A DNA stretch of 35,970 nucleotides from Puniceicoccales bacterium (GTDB taxonomy: Bacteria; Verrucomicrobiota; Verrucomicrobiia; Opitutales; UBA953), in the NCBI GenBank assembly GCA_031285745.1, contig JAITVQ010000159.1, positions 1 to 35,970 of the forward strand, read 5' to 3'. Each line of letters begins with the position of its first letter. The first letter of the stretch is position 1. The notes under the pieces were generated by a model that saw only the letters and a list, made by a program, of their open reading frames with translations, was not told the DNA's origin and did no database searches. Positions 26,546 through 35,970 of the stretch are shown piece after piece. Both the position numbers and the translations under genes were made by a program.

Positions 26546-28888
26546 TCACTTCCTCTGCTGCGGATAGACCAATATACGGTCATGCATGAGCAGGATCAAG
26601 TCGTCGAGGCCATCACCGGTAACATCACCAACTTGGGTTTCCCTCGGTTGCAGAGGACTGCGCCGCCCCCGGTAGTGCGGGTTTTCATCGAAAAGAGTAA
26701 AATGCAATGCACTGCGCCATTGGTCATCATTATCAGACTGGATCATTTCCATGATATGTTTGCGTGGATCAATCAGGATAATGGATTTTTTGTCGGTAGT
26801 GTCGAAGCTCCCGGTCGTGGCAACCATCGGGGCAAAACCTTCCAGATCAGTTTCGTAAATACTCTTAAGCTCTACGCGCAGACCACGACGGGCTGTGGGA
26901 ATCTGGACAATCCGGTTCTTGGTAGAATAAAGGAGTCGCGGAGTTTTCTCAGTCGCCACCGATTGCTGCCACGCTTCGAATGGAGAAAATCCATCCATCG
27001 AGATAAGTTGTTTGGTGCGGAAAACCCCGGCATCATCGCGTTCCATCCATTCCAATGATTTGTCGGTTTCATTGTAGGCCAAAAGAACAATTCCTTTGCC
27101 TGAGAAATTGCCGACCATTGGACAACGCAGCTTGTCTCCGGAGCGACGGCTATTGGCCTGGAAAACCACATCCAGTTCACCTTTTTCATCCAGCCGGAGC
27201 GCACGGATGTAGCCTTGGGCAGCCACCAGCAATGCCGGTTTCTTCGTATCGTCCACGATCCCCCAGCCGATGTCGGCAGGTGTCACGGAATCCAGCATAG
27301 TCTTTCGATAGGCCGACTCCTTGGCCACCTCGGCATATTTCCCTTCCTTGTCCTGAGCCCAAATGCGCATGGATTCGCGATCCATGAAGGCAAGTATTTC
27401 CGGCAACCCGTCGCCGTTGATATCGGCAAGCTGTAGTGCGACAACATCGCGACGGGAGGCATCGACATCAAAAAGTTTTTCCGATTTAAAGTCCCCTGCC
27501 CGCCAATTCTGCCCGGAAACAACGTCGGTAATGATTTTATAGATGGCCGTTTTTCCCGCATCGTCCTTGGCCAGCACGATATCCAGGGCGATCTTCCCCT
27601 CGTTGTATGTAGCGATATGCAAGGGTTTCCCATTGACCGAAATCGGCTCCGGGAACGAAGGCTTTCCATTGTCATAATGAACTGCGCCGAGAATGCCTTC
27701 TTTTTCGCTGAGCACCAGCAACGCTGGCTCACCCTTGGGACCGGATATTTTGGCAATCTCGGAAATTCCCGAAAGCGAAGGATAGGTAATCGCCTCCTGA
27801 AAATCGCCATCCGCACGTCCCTTATAAACGAGTAACTGAGCCGCCTTGGCATCAACAATCACAAGATCGTCAACTTTGTCGCCGTCCACATCAAATATAG
27901 CCGTCTGTCCTGCACCACCAATCCCGTTTTCAGGAGAATAAGTCCGGGAGGATGCGTTGTCGGCTCCATCCAGCGGGCGTGAGTCGTTGACAAAGGTAGC
28001 CGCGCTAACCCGGCGCTGGCGCGCATTCACTGCCACGAACTTCGGGCCTGCCGCAAGAGGAGCCCGCAATGCCATTGAGGTCGCAGGAACAGTCACAGTA
28101 ATCTCCGGACCATACCCTGAACCATCTCCCTGGGCCAGACGAAGCCTGAGCGTCGATTCCTCCCCGGCATTGAATGTAGCCAAAGCCGGTCGTCCATTGC
28201 CGAGAATATCCACCAGGATCAAATTTCCATCAGTCCCATCGGTACGATAAAGCTGCGGCTCCGGCAACGCTTCGGTGTTGGCGCCGTCGAAGCGATAGAC
28301 GGCAATACCCTGCTTGGTCAGTTCGACAATGGCCGATTTGCCCTTGCCATCAATATCGGCAATGCACAGGGCATTGCTTCGTACGGCAGGGCTATAGCGT
28401 TTGTCGCGGATAGGCTCGCTCCATTCCACTTTGGGCCCTTGGTAAATTACATTTAGACCATTGCGTTCGCTGGTAAAGGCAATGTCGGCCAGCCCATCGC
28501 CATTCAAATCACCGACATCCAAGGCGATCATCGCCGCATCACCGGGGATGGATTCCCTCCGAAAAGAGGCATCCTCCAGCACCGGAGTCCAGCGATCACG
28601 ACGGGGAGATTTCTTTTCGATAACCGGCTCGCCCGGTTGACGCTGATAGAGAATTTCGATGCGCCCCGTGTCGTTGTTCAGTATGACAATATCCTTTTTC
28701 CCATCGCCATTCACATCGGCAACTGTCAACGAACCGATATTCCAATCAAGCTTGGTCACCAGCGGCGCGCCCAGATACGGAATCGGTGTCGGTTGGGCCT
28801 TATCAGCTTCCTCGGCAGCCAGCACCCCTAACGGAGACAGTGCCAAGCCCAGCAACGGGAGGATTTTTGTGAAATGATATTCTGGCAT
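26546..28888 (-). CDS. FG-GAP/VCBS repeat beta-propeller protein, secreted
   Basis: 780 aa with signal peptide and repeated calcium-type motifs DVNGDGKKDIVI, DLNGDGLADIAF, DVDGDKVDDLVI, DINGDGLPEILA, DVTGDGLDDLIL. Confidence 0.9.
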   Translation of the reverse strand: MPEYHFTKILPLLGLALSPLGVLAAEEADKAQPTPIPYLGAPLVTKLDWNIGSLTVADVNGDGKKDIVILNNDTGRIEILYQRQPGEPVIEKKSPRRDRWTPVLEDASFRRESIPGDAAMIALDVGDLNGDGLADIAFTSERNGLNVIYQGPKVEWSEPIRDKRYSPAVRSNALCIADIDGKGKSAIVELTKQGIAVYRFDGANTEALPEPQLYRTDGTDGNLILVDILGNGRPALATFNAGEESTLRLRLAQGDGSGYGPEITVTVPATSMALRAPLAAGPKFVAVNARQRRVSAATFVNDSRPLDGADNASSRTYSPENGIGGAGQTAIFDVDGDKVDDLVIVDAKAAQLLVYKGRADGDFQEAITYPSLSGISEIAKISGPKGEPALLVLSEKEGILGAVHYDNGKPSFPEPISVNGKPLHIATYNEGKIALDIVLAKDDAGKTAIYKIITDVVSGQNWRAGDFKSEKLFDVDASRRDVVALQLADINGDGLPEILAFMDRESMRIWAQDKEGKYAEVAKESAYRKTMLDSVTPADIGWGIVDDTKKPALLVAAQGYIRALRLDEKGELDVVFQANSRRSGDKLRCPMVGNFSGKGIVLLAYNETDKSLEWMERDDAGVFRTKQLISMDGFSPFEAWQQSVATEKTPRLLYSTKNRIVQIPTARRGLRVELKSIYETDLEGFAPMVATTGSFDTTDKKSIILIDPRKHIMEMIQSDNDDQWRSALHFTLFDENPHYRGRRSPLQPRETQVGDVTGDGLDDLILLMHDRILVYPQQRK

Positions 28889-28922
28889 AGGAAAAACGCG
28901 GGGAGATTATTGAAGGATGAAA

Positions 28923-28966
28923 CCTGACTCCCCGCGCAAAATACTGTTTCGGCGTGGGGAGTCAGG
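28923..28966. terminator. 14-bp hairpin between co-oriented genes
   Basis: CCTGACTCCCCGCG / CGTGGGGAGTCAGG, one mismatch, 16-nt loop; adjacent palindrome CAGGC-CTTGCA-GCCTG at 28972-28987. Confidence 0.6.
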
Positions 28967-28993
28967 CATTACAGGCCTTGCAGCCTGGCGAAG

Positions 28994-30859
28994 TTATTTC
29001 TTTTTCCGGAACAAGACACCTTGGGAGGAAATCTCGTTGGCGCGTTCTTCCGAGTAGCCGGACATTACCCATGGGATGTCATCCGGAGACGGCTTCTTGC
29101 TGGGATCGACGATCTTTTCGCCTTCATTCTTGCTTACATACGAGACCAATTCCGAGATATAATCCAGGTAGCTTGCCACATCCGTATATGAGAAAGAAAC
29201 GACATTCTTGGGAACAAGCTTCATCGCCTGCTGCACAGAGACATCCTTGCTTACGGGATTTCGACCGTCTTTCATTTCCGCAACAACTTTTTCAAGGATC
29301 TTTGACTCACCTTGTCCGAAGAAGAATCGTCCGTTATGCACGGCAAAATAAGGCATGGAGTTGGCCATGGATTCGGCCATCTCTTCACCTCCGGCTTGTT
29401 GGTTTTTAAACCGGCGAATCTTTACCCCCATGAATTCACGTTCATCAAATAATGATTCCGAGCTGGGAATTTTCCCCAGCGCAGTCGCCAACAATGCTTC
29501 CATCTTGGCCTGATCTTTCAGTCCGATGACATAGAGCATGTTTCCAACAGGAATTTCCTTGTTGGACTGCCCGCTATTGGAGCCAAACTCGCCAATCACC
29601 ACCAATTCCTCGCCGAAGTTTTGCAGCAATCCGTCCCTCAGATCGATGCCCTGTTGCGTTTTGAGATTGTTGATTTGCATGTCCAGCATGGGCTTTAATG
29701 CCGGAGCTGCCTTGGCAAGAAGCGCCTCGAGGTTGGCCCAAGCTTCCGACATATCCATCCGGCTGACAGAAAATGTACTGGCTCCGGCAGGGATGTAGGC
29801 AGGCACCAGCGTGTCCAGCGGCTTATAGGTCATAAGGGAGAGCAAGCCCTTCTTTTCAGAATAAGAGAACGCTGATTTGAAACTCACTTGCTCAGACTCC
29901 AAAGTCTTGGAAATCCACATGGCATCCCAAACATCGAGTCCGAGGGCATCATAAGCCTGAAGATAGTTGACGCCAAACATATTGGGGGGCGCATCCTTGG
30001 TCTGTTCCACGACGAACTCCCGCAGGGTTGATGCAGTTAAGCCGCAGTTGAGAAATACCAAGGAGTCGGGTTTGCCCATGTCGCCCCGGTTACGCTTCCA
30101 GATAGCCGTGTCGGCAAAACTGTCCTTGCGCCCGCCTTGCACCGCATCAATCAACTCCTTGAGTACATTCGGAGCCGAGGCGTATACGAAGGTTTTATCC
30201 ACCAAGGCCCATCCACCCAGGTTTACCGGGTCATCCTTGCCGACAGCCACCTCACGCGAGTGCAAAGTGACTCCCTTGTATTTTTCCGAAATCTTCTTGG
30301 TAATCACCTCAAGGACTTTTTCCTCTTCCTCCTCATCCTCGATCATTTCATCGCCGCCCTTGGATTTTCCGGTACTGATGTTGTAGGCCGTTTCGGAAAC
30401 TTCTCCCTTTTCATCCTGGAGCAGTCCGCAATCCTCCAGCATCTCGCCAATGGTTTTTTCATCAGCACTGGTATCGACAAACCAGACATAATCGTAAGGG
30501 GCATGCCCCTTCTCGGTCTTGGGAGTCTTGACCACCGCAAACAAGACCTCGCCGTTAAGATGCTTTTTCAATGATTCCAGAACCTTTTTGGCCTCCTTGC
30601 TTTTCTTGTCCTCGGACATCTCTTTTTCCATTTTCTGTATCCCGGGAGCAAAGAATTCCTCCAACTTGGCCTTTTCAATATCGGCCTTGAGCGGATGTTT
30701 ATCCCAGCGTTTCTGCAAATCTGCAACGTCGAGGACCTGAACTATCCCGTAAGTTTCGGCCGGCAGATTTTTTTCGTGACGGGCATCAACGAAAGGAGTC
30801 AATGCCAGTGTTGCGAACAGCATGGTTCCGGCAGAGCGGAGAGAGGATGCGAGTTTCAT
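28994..30859 (-). CDS. secreted protein of unknown function, 621 aa
   Basis: Signal peptide MKLASSLRSAGTMLFATLALTPFVDA; ETYGIVQVLDVADLQKRW, EVLFAVVKTP, VNLGGWALVDKTFVYAS suggest a DUF3352-like organisation, but this is not verified. Confidence 0.7.
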   Translation of the reverse strand: MKLASSLRSAGTMLFATLALTPFVDARHEKNLPAETYGIVQVLDVADLQKRWDKHPLKADIEKAKLEEFFAPGIQKMEKEMSEDKKSKEAKKVLESLKKHLNGEVLFAVVKTPKTEKGHAPYDYVWFVDTSADEKTIGEMLEDCGLLQDEKGEVSETAYNISTGKSKGGDEMIEDEEEEEKVLEVITKKISEKYKGVTLHSREVAVGKDDPVNLGGWALVDKTFVYASAPNVLKELIDAVQGGRKDSFADTAIWKRNRGDMGKPDSLVFLNCGLTASTLREFVVEQTKDAPPNMFGVNYLQAYDALGLDVWDAMWISKTLESEQVSFKSAFSYSEKKGLLSLMTYKPLDTLVPAYIPAGASTFSVSRMDMSEAWANLEALLAKAAPALKPMLDMQINNLKTQQGIDLRDGLLQNFGEELVVIGEFGSNSGQSNKEIPVGNMLYVIGLKDQAKMEALLATALGKIPSSESLFDEREFMGVKIRRFKNQQAGGEEMAESMANSMPYFAVHNGRFFFGQGESKILEKVVAEMKDGRNPVSKDVSVQQAMKLVPKNVVSFSYTDVASYLDYISELVSYVSKNEGEKIVDPSKKPSPDDIPWVMSGYSEERANEISSQGVLFRKKK

Positions 30860-30912
30860 GAGGATTTTACGTTAAGGTTATTGATGGGAGTGTTGTTTGA
30901 TTTGGACAAAAG

Positions 30913-31878
30913 TTATTGGGAATCCTTGCTGGATTTCCCTGTTTCCGCCTTTTCCGATTTAAGCGGAAGCGCGGTTGGTGGCGCATAGTAGCGATATCCC
31001 GCATTGGGATTGCGAGGGTCAAAGGCATAGGCGTCCCGGTTGCGGAGAAAGTCTTTCAAGACATCGACCGGGATGGCAAAGCCCAGCCCTTCCGCTCCGG
31101 TTGTCACAATCTTCAGGTCATTCACCCCGACAACTTCCCCGTGCAGGTTGAAAAGCGGACCTCCCGAGTTTCCAGGACTGATCTGGGCCGTGGTTTGCAC
31201 CAAGAGACGGGTACCCATGTCGCGATTGCGCAGGCTGACGATACCCGACGAGACCGAGCGCTCCAGCCCAAGCGGACTGCCGACGGCAAATACCGGGGCG
31301 CCCTGGCGAAGTTCTTCCGAGTAGCCGAGCGGGACTGTGGGAAAAACCCGGCCCTTGGTATCCTCCAGCTTGATTAAGGCCAGATCGAGATTGTCGCTGG
31401 TGGCAATGATTTGGACATTATCATATTGCAGTTTTCGCATCGATTTTCCCGATCCCTCGAAAACCGTGACAGATAATTCGTTTTCTCCTGCAATGACGTG
31501 GTCGTTGGTGATGATATAACCCTCGGGATTAATGATAAAACCGGAGCCTAATCCTGTCGGGGTACGGATCAGCACCACGGCTCCGCCAACTTTTTCCGCG
31601 AGTTCGCGCACACTGGAGGCACCCTCGCCCGAACCTTCCCGGAAAAGATCCGCAGTAAAGGTCGTCGAGTTTTCCTCCGGTTTGAGTGCCTGCATGGAGG
31701 CAATTGCATCACGGGGAACCGACAGCAAAGTAAATCCAAGATCGACCACCACCCGATCCGGCTTATCACTCAGGATTTCTCCCTGGACTTCGCCTCCTTG
31801 ATTAAGGATGACACGCGAGGGTGCAGCCAAGGCACACGTGGCGGACAGCAGGGTTAAAACAGTTAAAAACGTTCGCAT
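30913..31878 (-). CDS. trypsin-like (S1C/HtrA-type) serine protease without PDZ domain
   Basis: Start chosen at ATG 31876-31878 (MRTFLTVLTLLSATCALA signal peptide); triad contexts TNDHVI, NLDLALIKL, SPGNSGGPLFN. Confidence 0.9.
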   Translation of the reverse strand: MRTFLTVLTLLSATCALAAPSRVILNQGGEVQGEILSDKPDRVVVDLGFTLLSVPRDAIASMQALKPEENSTTFTADLFREGSGEGASSVRELAEKVGGAVVLIRTPTGLGSGFIINPEGYIITNDHVIAGENELSVTVFEGSGKSMRKLQYDNVQIIATSDNLDLALIKLEDTKGRVFPTVPLGYSEELRQGAPVFAVGSPLGLERSVSSGIVSLRNRDMGTRLLVQTTAQISPGNSGGPLFNLHGEVVGVNDLKIVTTGAEGLGFAIPVDVLKDFLRNRDAYAFDPRNPNAGYRYYAPPTALPLKSEKAETGKSSKDSQ

Positions 31879-32041
31879 GTGAAAGAGGATACCCAACGAT
31901 GTGGGGAAAGGTTACAGAGTCGAGGCAGAGTATCTCAAAAAACTTAAAATAAGCCTGCCTCAAAGCCATATGGCTGTCGAAATCCGCGGTTTCACATGAA
32001 TTAAATTGGTAAAGGGAGATAAATAGGGTACAGATTGGACA

Positions 32042-32740
32042 ATGGAAGCCCTCGGCGGAATACTTGCCCTGATCAGCCCCTTAATGTTCTGCATTATGCT
32101 GGCAATGGGGTTGTATCGCTGGAAATGGGGAGTCGTTGCCTTGTTCCTCTGCTCAGCCATTCTTGTCATTATCGCAGCCCTTCCCTTAATAAAAGGTCTG
32201 GAACGAAAAACCGCAGTGGATCGACTTGTCGGAAAACCTTTTGCCGAGGGCAATGTCGTCTTTTCCAAAAATAATTTAACTGCGGATATTCCCATTAATA
32301 GATCCTTTCTACACGATGCCTTAAAGGTTTTCAGTGAAAAGGCCCCTGTTGGAATACAATTTACACCTGCAAACGGCACGATTCCTCCAGAAACAACGCA
32401 TAAGTGGAATTTTTCATGGGTATACTCCGATGGAAGCACTTCGACATCTTGCCCAGTATCTGTCGAATCTGACCCCCAAAAGCAGAAAATCTGGCTGTAT
32501 ACCATTTCATCCTCATTAGACTACGAAAACGCTACGATCTTGCGTATCGAAGAAACGGACATTGAAGCAAATTACTCGGGAAAACTCTCGGTGTTTTTCA
32601 CCGGAGATGGGATAGAGAGAATCGGCCAACAATTTGCCATGTTTGCCTCTATCTATCTTCTGGTTCTCGCACTCGTCCTTGGCATTGGCGGCATAAGCGG
32701 CTCCGTCAAAAAAGAGTGGAAAAACAAAGCCCTCACATGA
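32042..32740 (+). CDS. hypothetical membrane protein
   Basis: 232 aa, two N-terminal TM segments and one near the C-terminus; no recognised family. Confidence 0.6.
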   Translation: MEALGGILALISPLMFCIMLAMGLYRWKWGVVALFLCSAILVIIAALPLIKGLERKTAVDRLVGKPFAEGNVVFSKNNLTADIPINRSFLHDALKVFSEKAPVGIQFTPANGTIPPETTHKWNFSWVYSDGSTSTSCPVSVESDPQKQKIWLYTISSSLDYENATILRIEETDIEANYSGKLSVFFTGDGIERIGQQFAMFASIYLLVLALVLGIGGISGSVKKEWKNKALT

Positions 32741-32769
32741 GCGGGAGCGTACCTCTCCCGCTCATGTGA
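32733..32769. terminator. bidirectional terminator-like perfect hairpin between convergent genes
   Basis: 15-bp perfect stem TCACATGAGCGGGAG/CTCCCGCTCATGTGA, 7-nt loop; T-rich tract (GGGCTTTGTTTTT) follows on the minus strand. Confidence 0.8.
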
Positions 32770-32801
32770 CGACCCTTATCCCTTGGTTTTTCTGAACTTC
32801 C

Positions 32802-35800
32802 TTAAAACCGCAGACGGTATCCGGCGTTGATTCCCCAGGGTTTGTCGTATTTGTCGCCCCAGCTCGCTTCGTAATCCAGATGGATCTGTTGCGCCGCGTC
32901 CAATTGCCAGATCACGCCTGCGCCGACGATCCCGCGCGTGCCGTCCGTGGTCGGTTCAAAACGCTGGTCGGCGATCCGGATACTGCCCCCGCTGCTGACC
33001 TGCTCTTCCACCCCGATCTTGGCATACGGCTGCACCAGCATCCCGCCCCCGATATCGAATGTCTTGCCACCCCGCACTACTCCCGCGAAGCGGTAGATAT
33101 CCGAGTCGCCCGCCGTCACCCGCAGGCTGTCCCGCGTGGAATGACTTTCGGAGAAAATATGCGTGTAGGCAAATTGCAGGCTCGGCTCGGCAAACCAGCC
33201 GTCCTCGAAGTCAAACTGCTTCCCAAGCTCAATGCTGACGCCCAGCCCATAGTTGTCAAAGACACCCCGGTCGGTATGCGCGTCGTACGAATTGTGGAAG
33301 CGTTGCGTCTTCAGCACCCCGTCGGCATACCAGCCGTCGTTGTGCATCCAGGTGGCATACACGCCGCCGTAGACGGAATCCGTTTCACCCTTGGAGCTAT
33401 AGGCATCCCGGAAGCGACGAGTCGCGCCCTGGTAGCCGATAAAAGCCCCGACCGCCACCGTGTTCAGCGGGTCAAAGGCAAACGCCCAGTCCGCGCCGAG
33501 GTCCGCCCCGTATTGGTATTCGCGGAATCCGCTCATCCCTGCGATACCCAGGTCCGCATTCGTCTGCTGGCCGTAGCCGCGCAGCCAGAAATCCCCGTTC
33601 GCACCCTTGGGATCGAGCCGCAGCTCGCCCATGCGCTTGAGCAGATTATCCAACTGGGAAAACCAGCTTGTCGCGATGGCGCCCGTCGTGTTGACGATAG
33701 CCTGCCCGGCGGATGAGTAGCCGTTGGCCACAGCCGTCCCATGCGCCCCGGCAGTGCCGATGTCGAAGGCATAGAGGCCGATGTCCACCCGTCCGCTCAC
33801 CGTGCCGTCGGGCAGCGGGGTGCCGTCAGCCATGCTCACGACTTTAAAGGTCGTGTCTTTGGTGACCGCGTTCGGGTTCGCGGTGACGTCTGTGAGCACA
33901 AGCGTTTGGTGCGCGCCCGCGGCGACAGTGTTGCGAATGATTAGTTCGTCGGAGTTCGCGGAATTGAGCGCATCGACATCCATCCGCAGGGAGCCGGTGC
34001 CGGCCAGCGAGTCCACATAGAGTTTGTTGCCGGCGTTTACGAAGTCGAGGTGTCCGTTATTAAAAAAATCACCCCAGCCGAAGCGCGTTTGATTTTGCAA
34101 TAAGTGAATCGTGCCGTTGTTCGCGACTTTGCCCCAGGCGCCGGTGCCGCTTTGCGAAACATCAGCCAGTTGCGTGCCCGAACCGTAAACATTGCCAAGA
34201 CGCGCAGTGCCGGCATTCGCGATGCTGCCGGTAAATCCGTTCACGGTTTCGACAACCGCGCCGACATTGTTGACGAGGTTGCCGGTGCCGAGCGCGCCGG
34301 GATTTTCAATCGTCAGTGTGCCGGTTTGATTTGTCGCGGTGCCGGAATAATTCGGATTGGCGCGGTCGAGCGTGATGTTGCCGTTGGTCGTGATCACGCC
34401 GGTGCCGGAGATTTCGCTCGATAAAGTTCCGTCGAACGCGAGCGCGAGTTTTCCGTTTGCATCCACAAAAGCATTACCGCCACCGAGCGCGTCGGGGTTG
34501 GGGAGTTCGAGGATGCCTCCGGTAATTCCGGCGGTGCCGGTGTAACCAGTGTTGTGGCCGGAGATCACGATTGTGTTGCCGGAGACGTTCAGCGCACCGG
34601 AGCCCGCGAGCGCGTTGTCGCCGGCAATCGTACCGCCGCCAGCGAGGTTGAGCGCGCCGGTCGGGGCGAGTGAGATGCTGCCGCCGGGCGAGTTCGCGAA
34701 TGCTCCGGCGACGTTGATGTCGCCGGCGATTACGAGTTCGCCCGAGTTGTTCACGTCGCCGGCGATGGCCTGCGTTTTGTCCGAAAAATCCATCGTCGCG
34801 CCGGAGTCCACCATGAGTCCGTCGGTGTGGCCGAGGGCGTTGTTCACGGCTGCGATGACAATCGTGCCGCTGCCGGTGACGAGGGTTTTGCCGGTGTAGT
34901 CGTTGCCGGTGTGGCTGAGCGTGATGGTTTCGGAGCCGGCGAAAGTGAAGCCGGCGGCGCCAGTGCCGGTGAGTTTGGCGCTGAGGATTTTGTCGGAGGA
35001 GCCAGCAGGGTCGATGCGGAGGCTTTCGGTGGCGCTGAGCGCTTCGATGGAGATAAGGCCGTAGTTGAGCACGAGGTCGCCGCCTTGCGTGATGGCGTTG
35101 TAGCCGTAGGTATTTTTGCCGACGGGCGTGACGCCGTTCTGGCCGTAGGTGAGCGTGCTCGTGCCGGTGGCGAGGGCCGCGCCGTTGCTGTCGACGAGGT
35201 TGAATGCGATGCCGTCGGCGGGGCCGGAGACGGTGGACTCGACGAGTTTGGTGGTGAGGTAGTCGGGCGGAAGGACGTCGAGGTCGAAGATGTTTCCGCT
35301 GAGGCCGTCGCCAGGGAGCATGGGCGGGTTGATGCCGGAGAGGATGGCGGTGTCGACGCCGATCTTGCTCGCGGCGGTGCCGCTGGCTTCGCTGACGAGG
35401 AGTTTTTCGACGGTGAGCGTGTAGGGCTGGACGGGGGCATCGGGGTTGGCCTTCACGATCAAGGTGCCGCCGGCGAGGGCGAGGGCGCCGATTTCGCGGT
35501 CGGCGGTGAGCGTGGTTTGTCCGTTTTGGCCGAGGTGGAGGGTGGCGTTTTTGAGGACGGTTTCGGCGGCGTCGTCAAACGTGAGGATGGTTTGGGCGGT
35601 GCCGGTACTGTAGAAGCCCGCAGTGCCGGTGAAGGTGCTGGCAACAGGTCCCGCGAAGGTGAAAGTGATGTCGTTCGTGCCGGTGTTGCTGAAGGCGAAA
35701 ACACCGGCGCCACTGAGGCTGTTGCGGAATTCGACGTCGGCAGGATTCTCGGAATCGCCGATAAGGGTATTGGTACTGAGCATCGCGAGGGTGGCGCCGC

Positions 35801-35970
35801 TTTCGATATTGATGGGGGCATCGTTCAGGTGGGTGGCCTTCCAGACAGCGAAGAGAGTGCCTTCGCGCACATCGGTGGCGGCCATGCTCATCTCGCGATC
35901 GAGGAACCATGTGCCAGTGCCGTTTTTGATGAGCGTGCCGGAGAAGAAGGTGTCGCCCGTGACGGCGTCG
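32802..35970 (-). CDS. autotransporter (passenger plus C-terminal outer membrane beta-barrel), 5' end outside window
   Basis: Gly/Thr/Asn-rich passenger repeats; C-terminal barrel ending ...GINAGYRLRF; frame stays open past the 35891 Met to the right edge (VTGDTFFSGTLIKNGTGTWFLDRE-MSMA...). Confidence 0.93.
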   Translation of the reverse strand, partial: DAVTGDTFFSGTLIKNGTGTWFLDREMSMAATDVREGTLFAVWKATHLNDAPINIESGATLAMLSTNTLIGDSENPADVEFRNSLSGAGVFAFSNTGTNDITFTFAGPVASTFTGTAGFYSTGTAQTILTFDDAAETVLKNATLHLGQNGQTTLTADREIGALALAGGTLIVKANPDAPVQPYTLTVEKLLVSEASGTAASKIGVDTAILSGINPPMLPGDGLSGNIFDLDVLPPDYLTTKLVESTVSGPADGIAFNLVDSNGAALATGTSTLTYGQNGVTPVGKNTYGYNAITQGGDLVLNYGLISIEALSATESLRIDPAGSSDKILSAKLTGTGAAGFTFAGSETITLSHTGNDYTGKTLVTGSGTIVIAAVNNALGHTDGLMVDSGATMDFSDKTQAIAGDVNNSGELVIAGDINVAGAFANSPGGSISLAPTGALNLAGGGTIAGDNALAGSGALNVSGNTIVISGHNTGYTGTAGITGGILELPNPDALGGGNAFVDANGKLALAFDGTLSSEISGTGVITTNGNITLDRANPNYSGTATNQTGTLTIENPGALGTGNLVNNVGAVVETVNGFTGSIANAGTARLGNVYGSGTQLADVSQSGTGAWGKVANNGTIHLLQNQTRFGWGDFFNNGHLDFVNAGNKLYVDSLAGTGSLRMDVDALNSANSDELIIRNTVAAGAHQTLVLTDVTANPNAVTKDTTFKVVSMADGTPLPDGTVSGRVDIGLYAFDIGTAGAHGTAVANGYSSAGQAIVNTTGAIATSWFSQLDNLLKRMGELRLDPKGANGDFWLRGYGQQTNADLGIAGMSGFREYQYGADLGADWAFAFDPLNTVAVGAFIGYQGATRRFRDAYSSKGETDSVYGGVYATWMHNDGWYADGVLKTQRFHNSYDAHTDRGVFDNYGLGVSIELGKQFDFEDGWFAEPSLQFAYTHIFSESHSTRDSLRVTAGDSDIYRFAGVVRGGKTFDIGGGMLVQPYAKIGVEEQVSSGGSIRIADQRFEPTTDGTRGIVGAGVIWQLDAAQQIHLDYEASWGDKYDKPWGINAGYRLRF

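Noticed and set aside
34844-35440. Minus-strand ORF MPPSSPTRSPSKNSSSAKPAAPPR...
   Set aside because: Alternate frame of the high-GC repetitive autotransporter gene; Pro/Ser/Ala-rich low-complexity translation is a frame artefact.

Overview
The window is probably a Verrucomicrobiota (Opitutales-like) chromosome segment. That placement is inferred from gene content and cannot be proven without searches. Left part: PhoH-like ATPase, HIT hydrolase, GalE, an S41 peptidase and small AT-rich genes, then leuA (long-form 2-isopropylmalate synthase) preceded by a short Leu-rich leader ORF. Middle: an AT-rich patch with a second S41-like peptidase; a DsbD-type protein with domain order alpha-thioredoxin-TM; and a YtcA/MdtN/MdtO/MdtP-like efflux operon with the same gene order I recall for E. 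coli ytcA-mdtNOP. Right part: a GH95-like glycosidase with a permuted/truncated-looking LamG tail, a large two-thioredoxin-domain secreted protein, ispD, trpB, three co-oriented secreted-protein genes (FG-GAP beta-propeller, 621-aa unknown, trypsin-like protease), a small membrane protein, and an autotransporter open at the right edge. No rRNA, tRNA, CRISPR array, transposase or prophage was recognised. The most interesting items are the putative leuA leader/attenuator, the rearranged DsbD architecture, the permuted LamG tail, and several intergenic inverted or short-period repeats.
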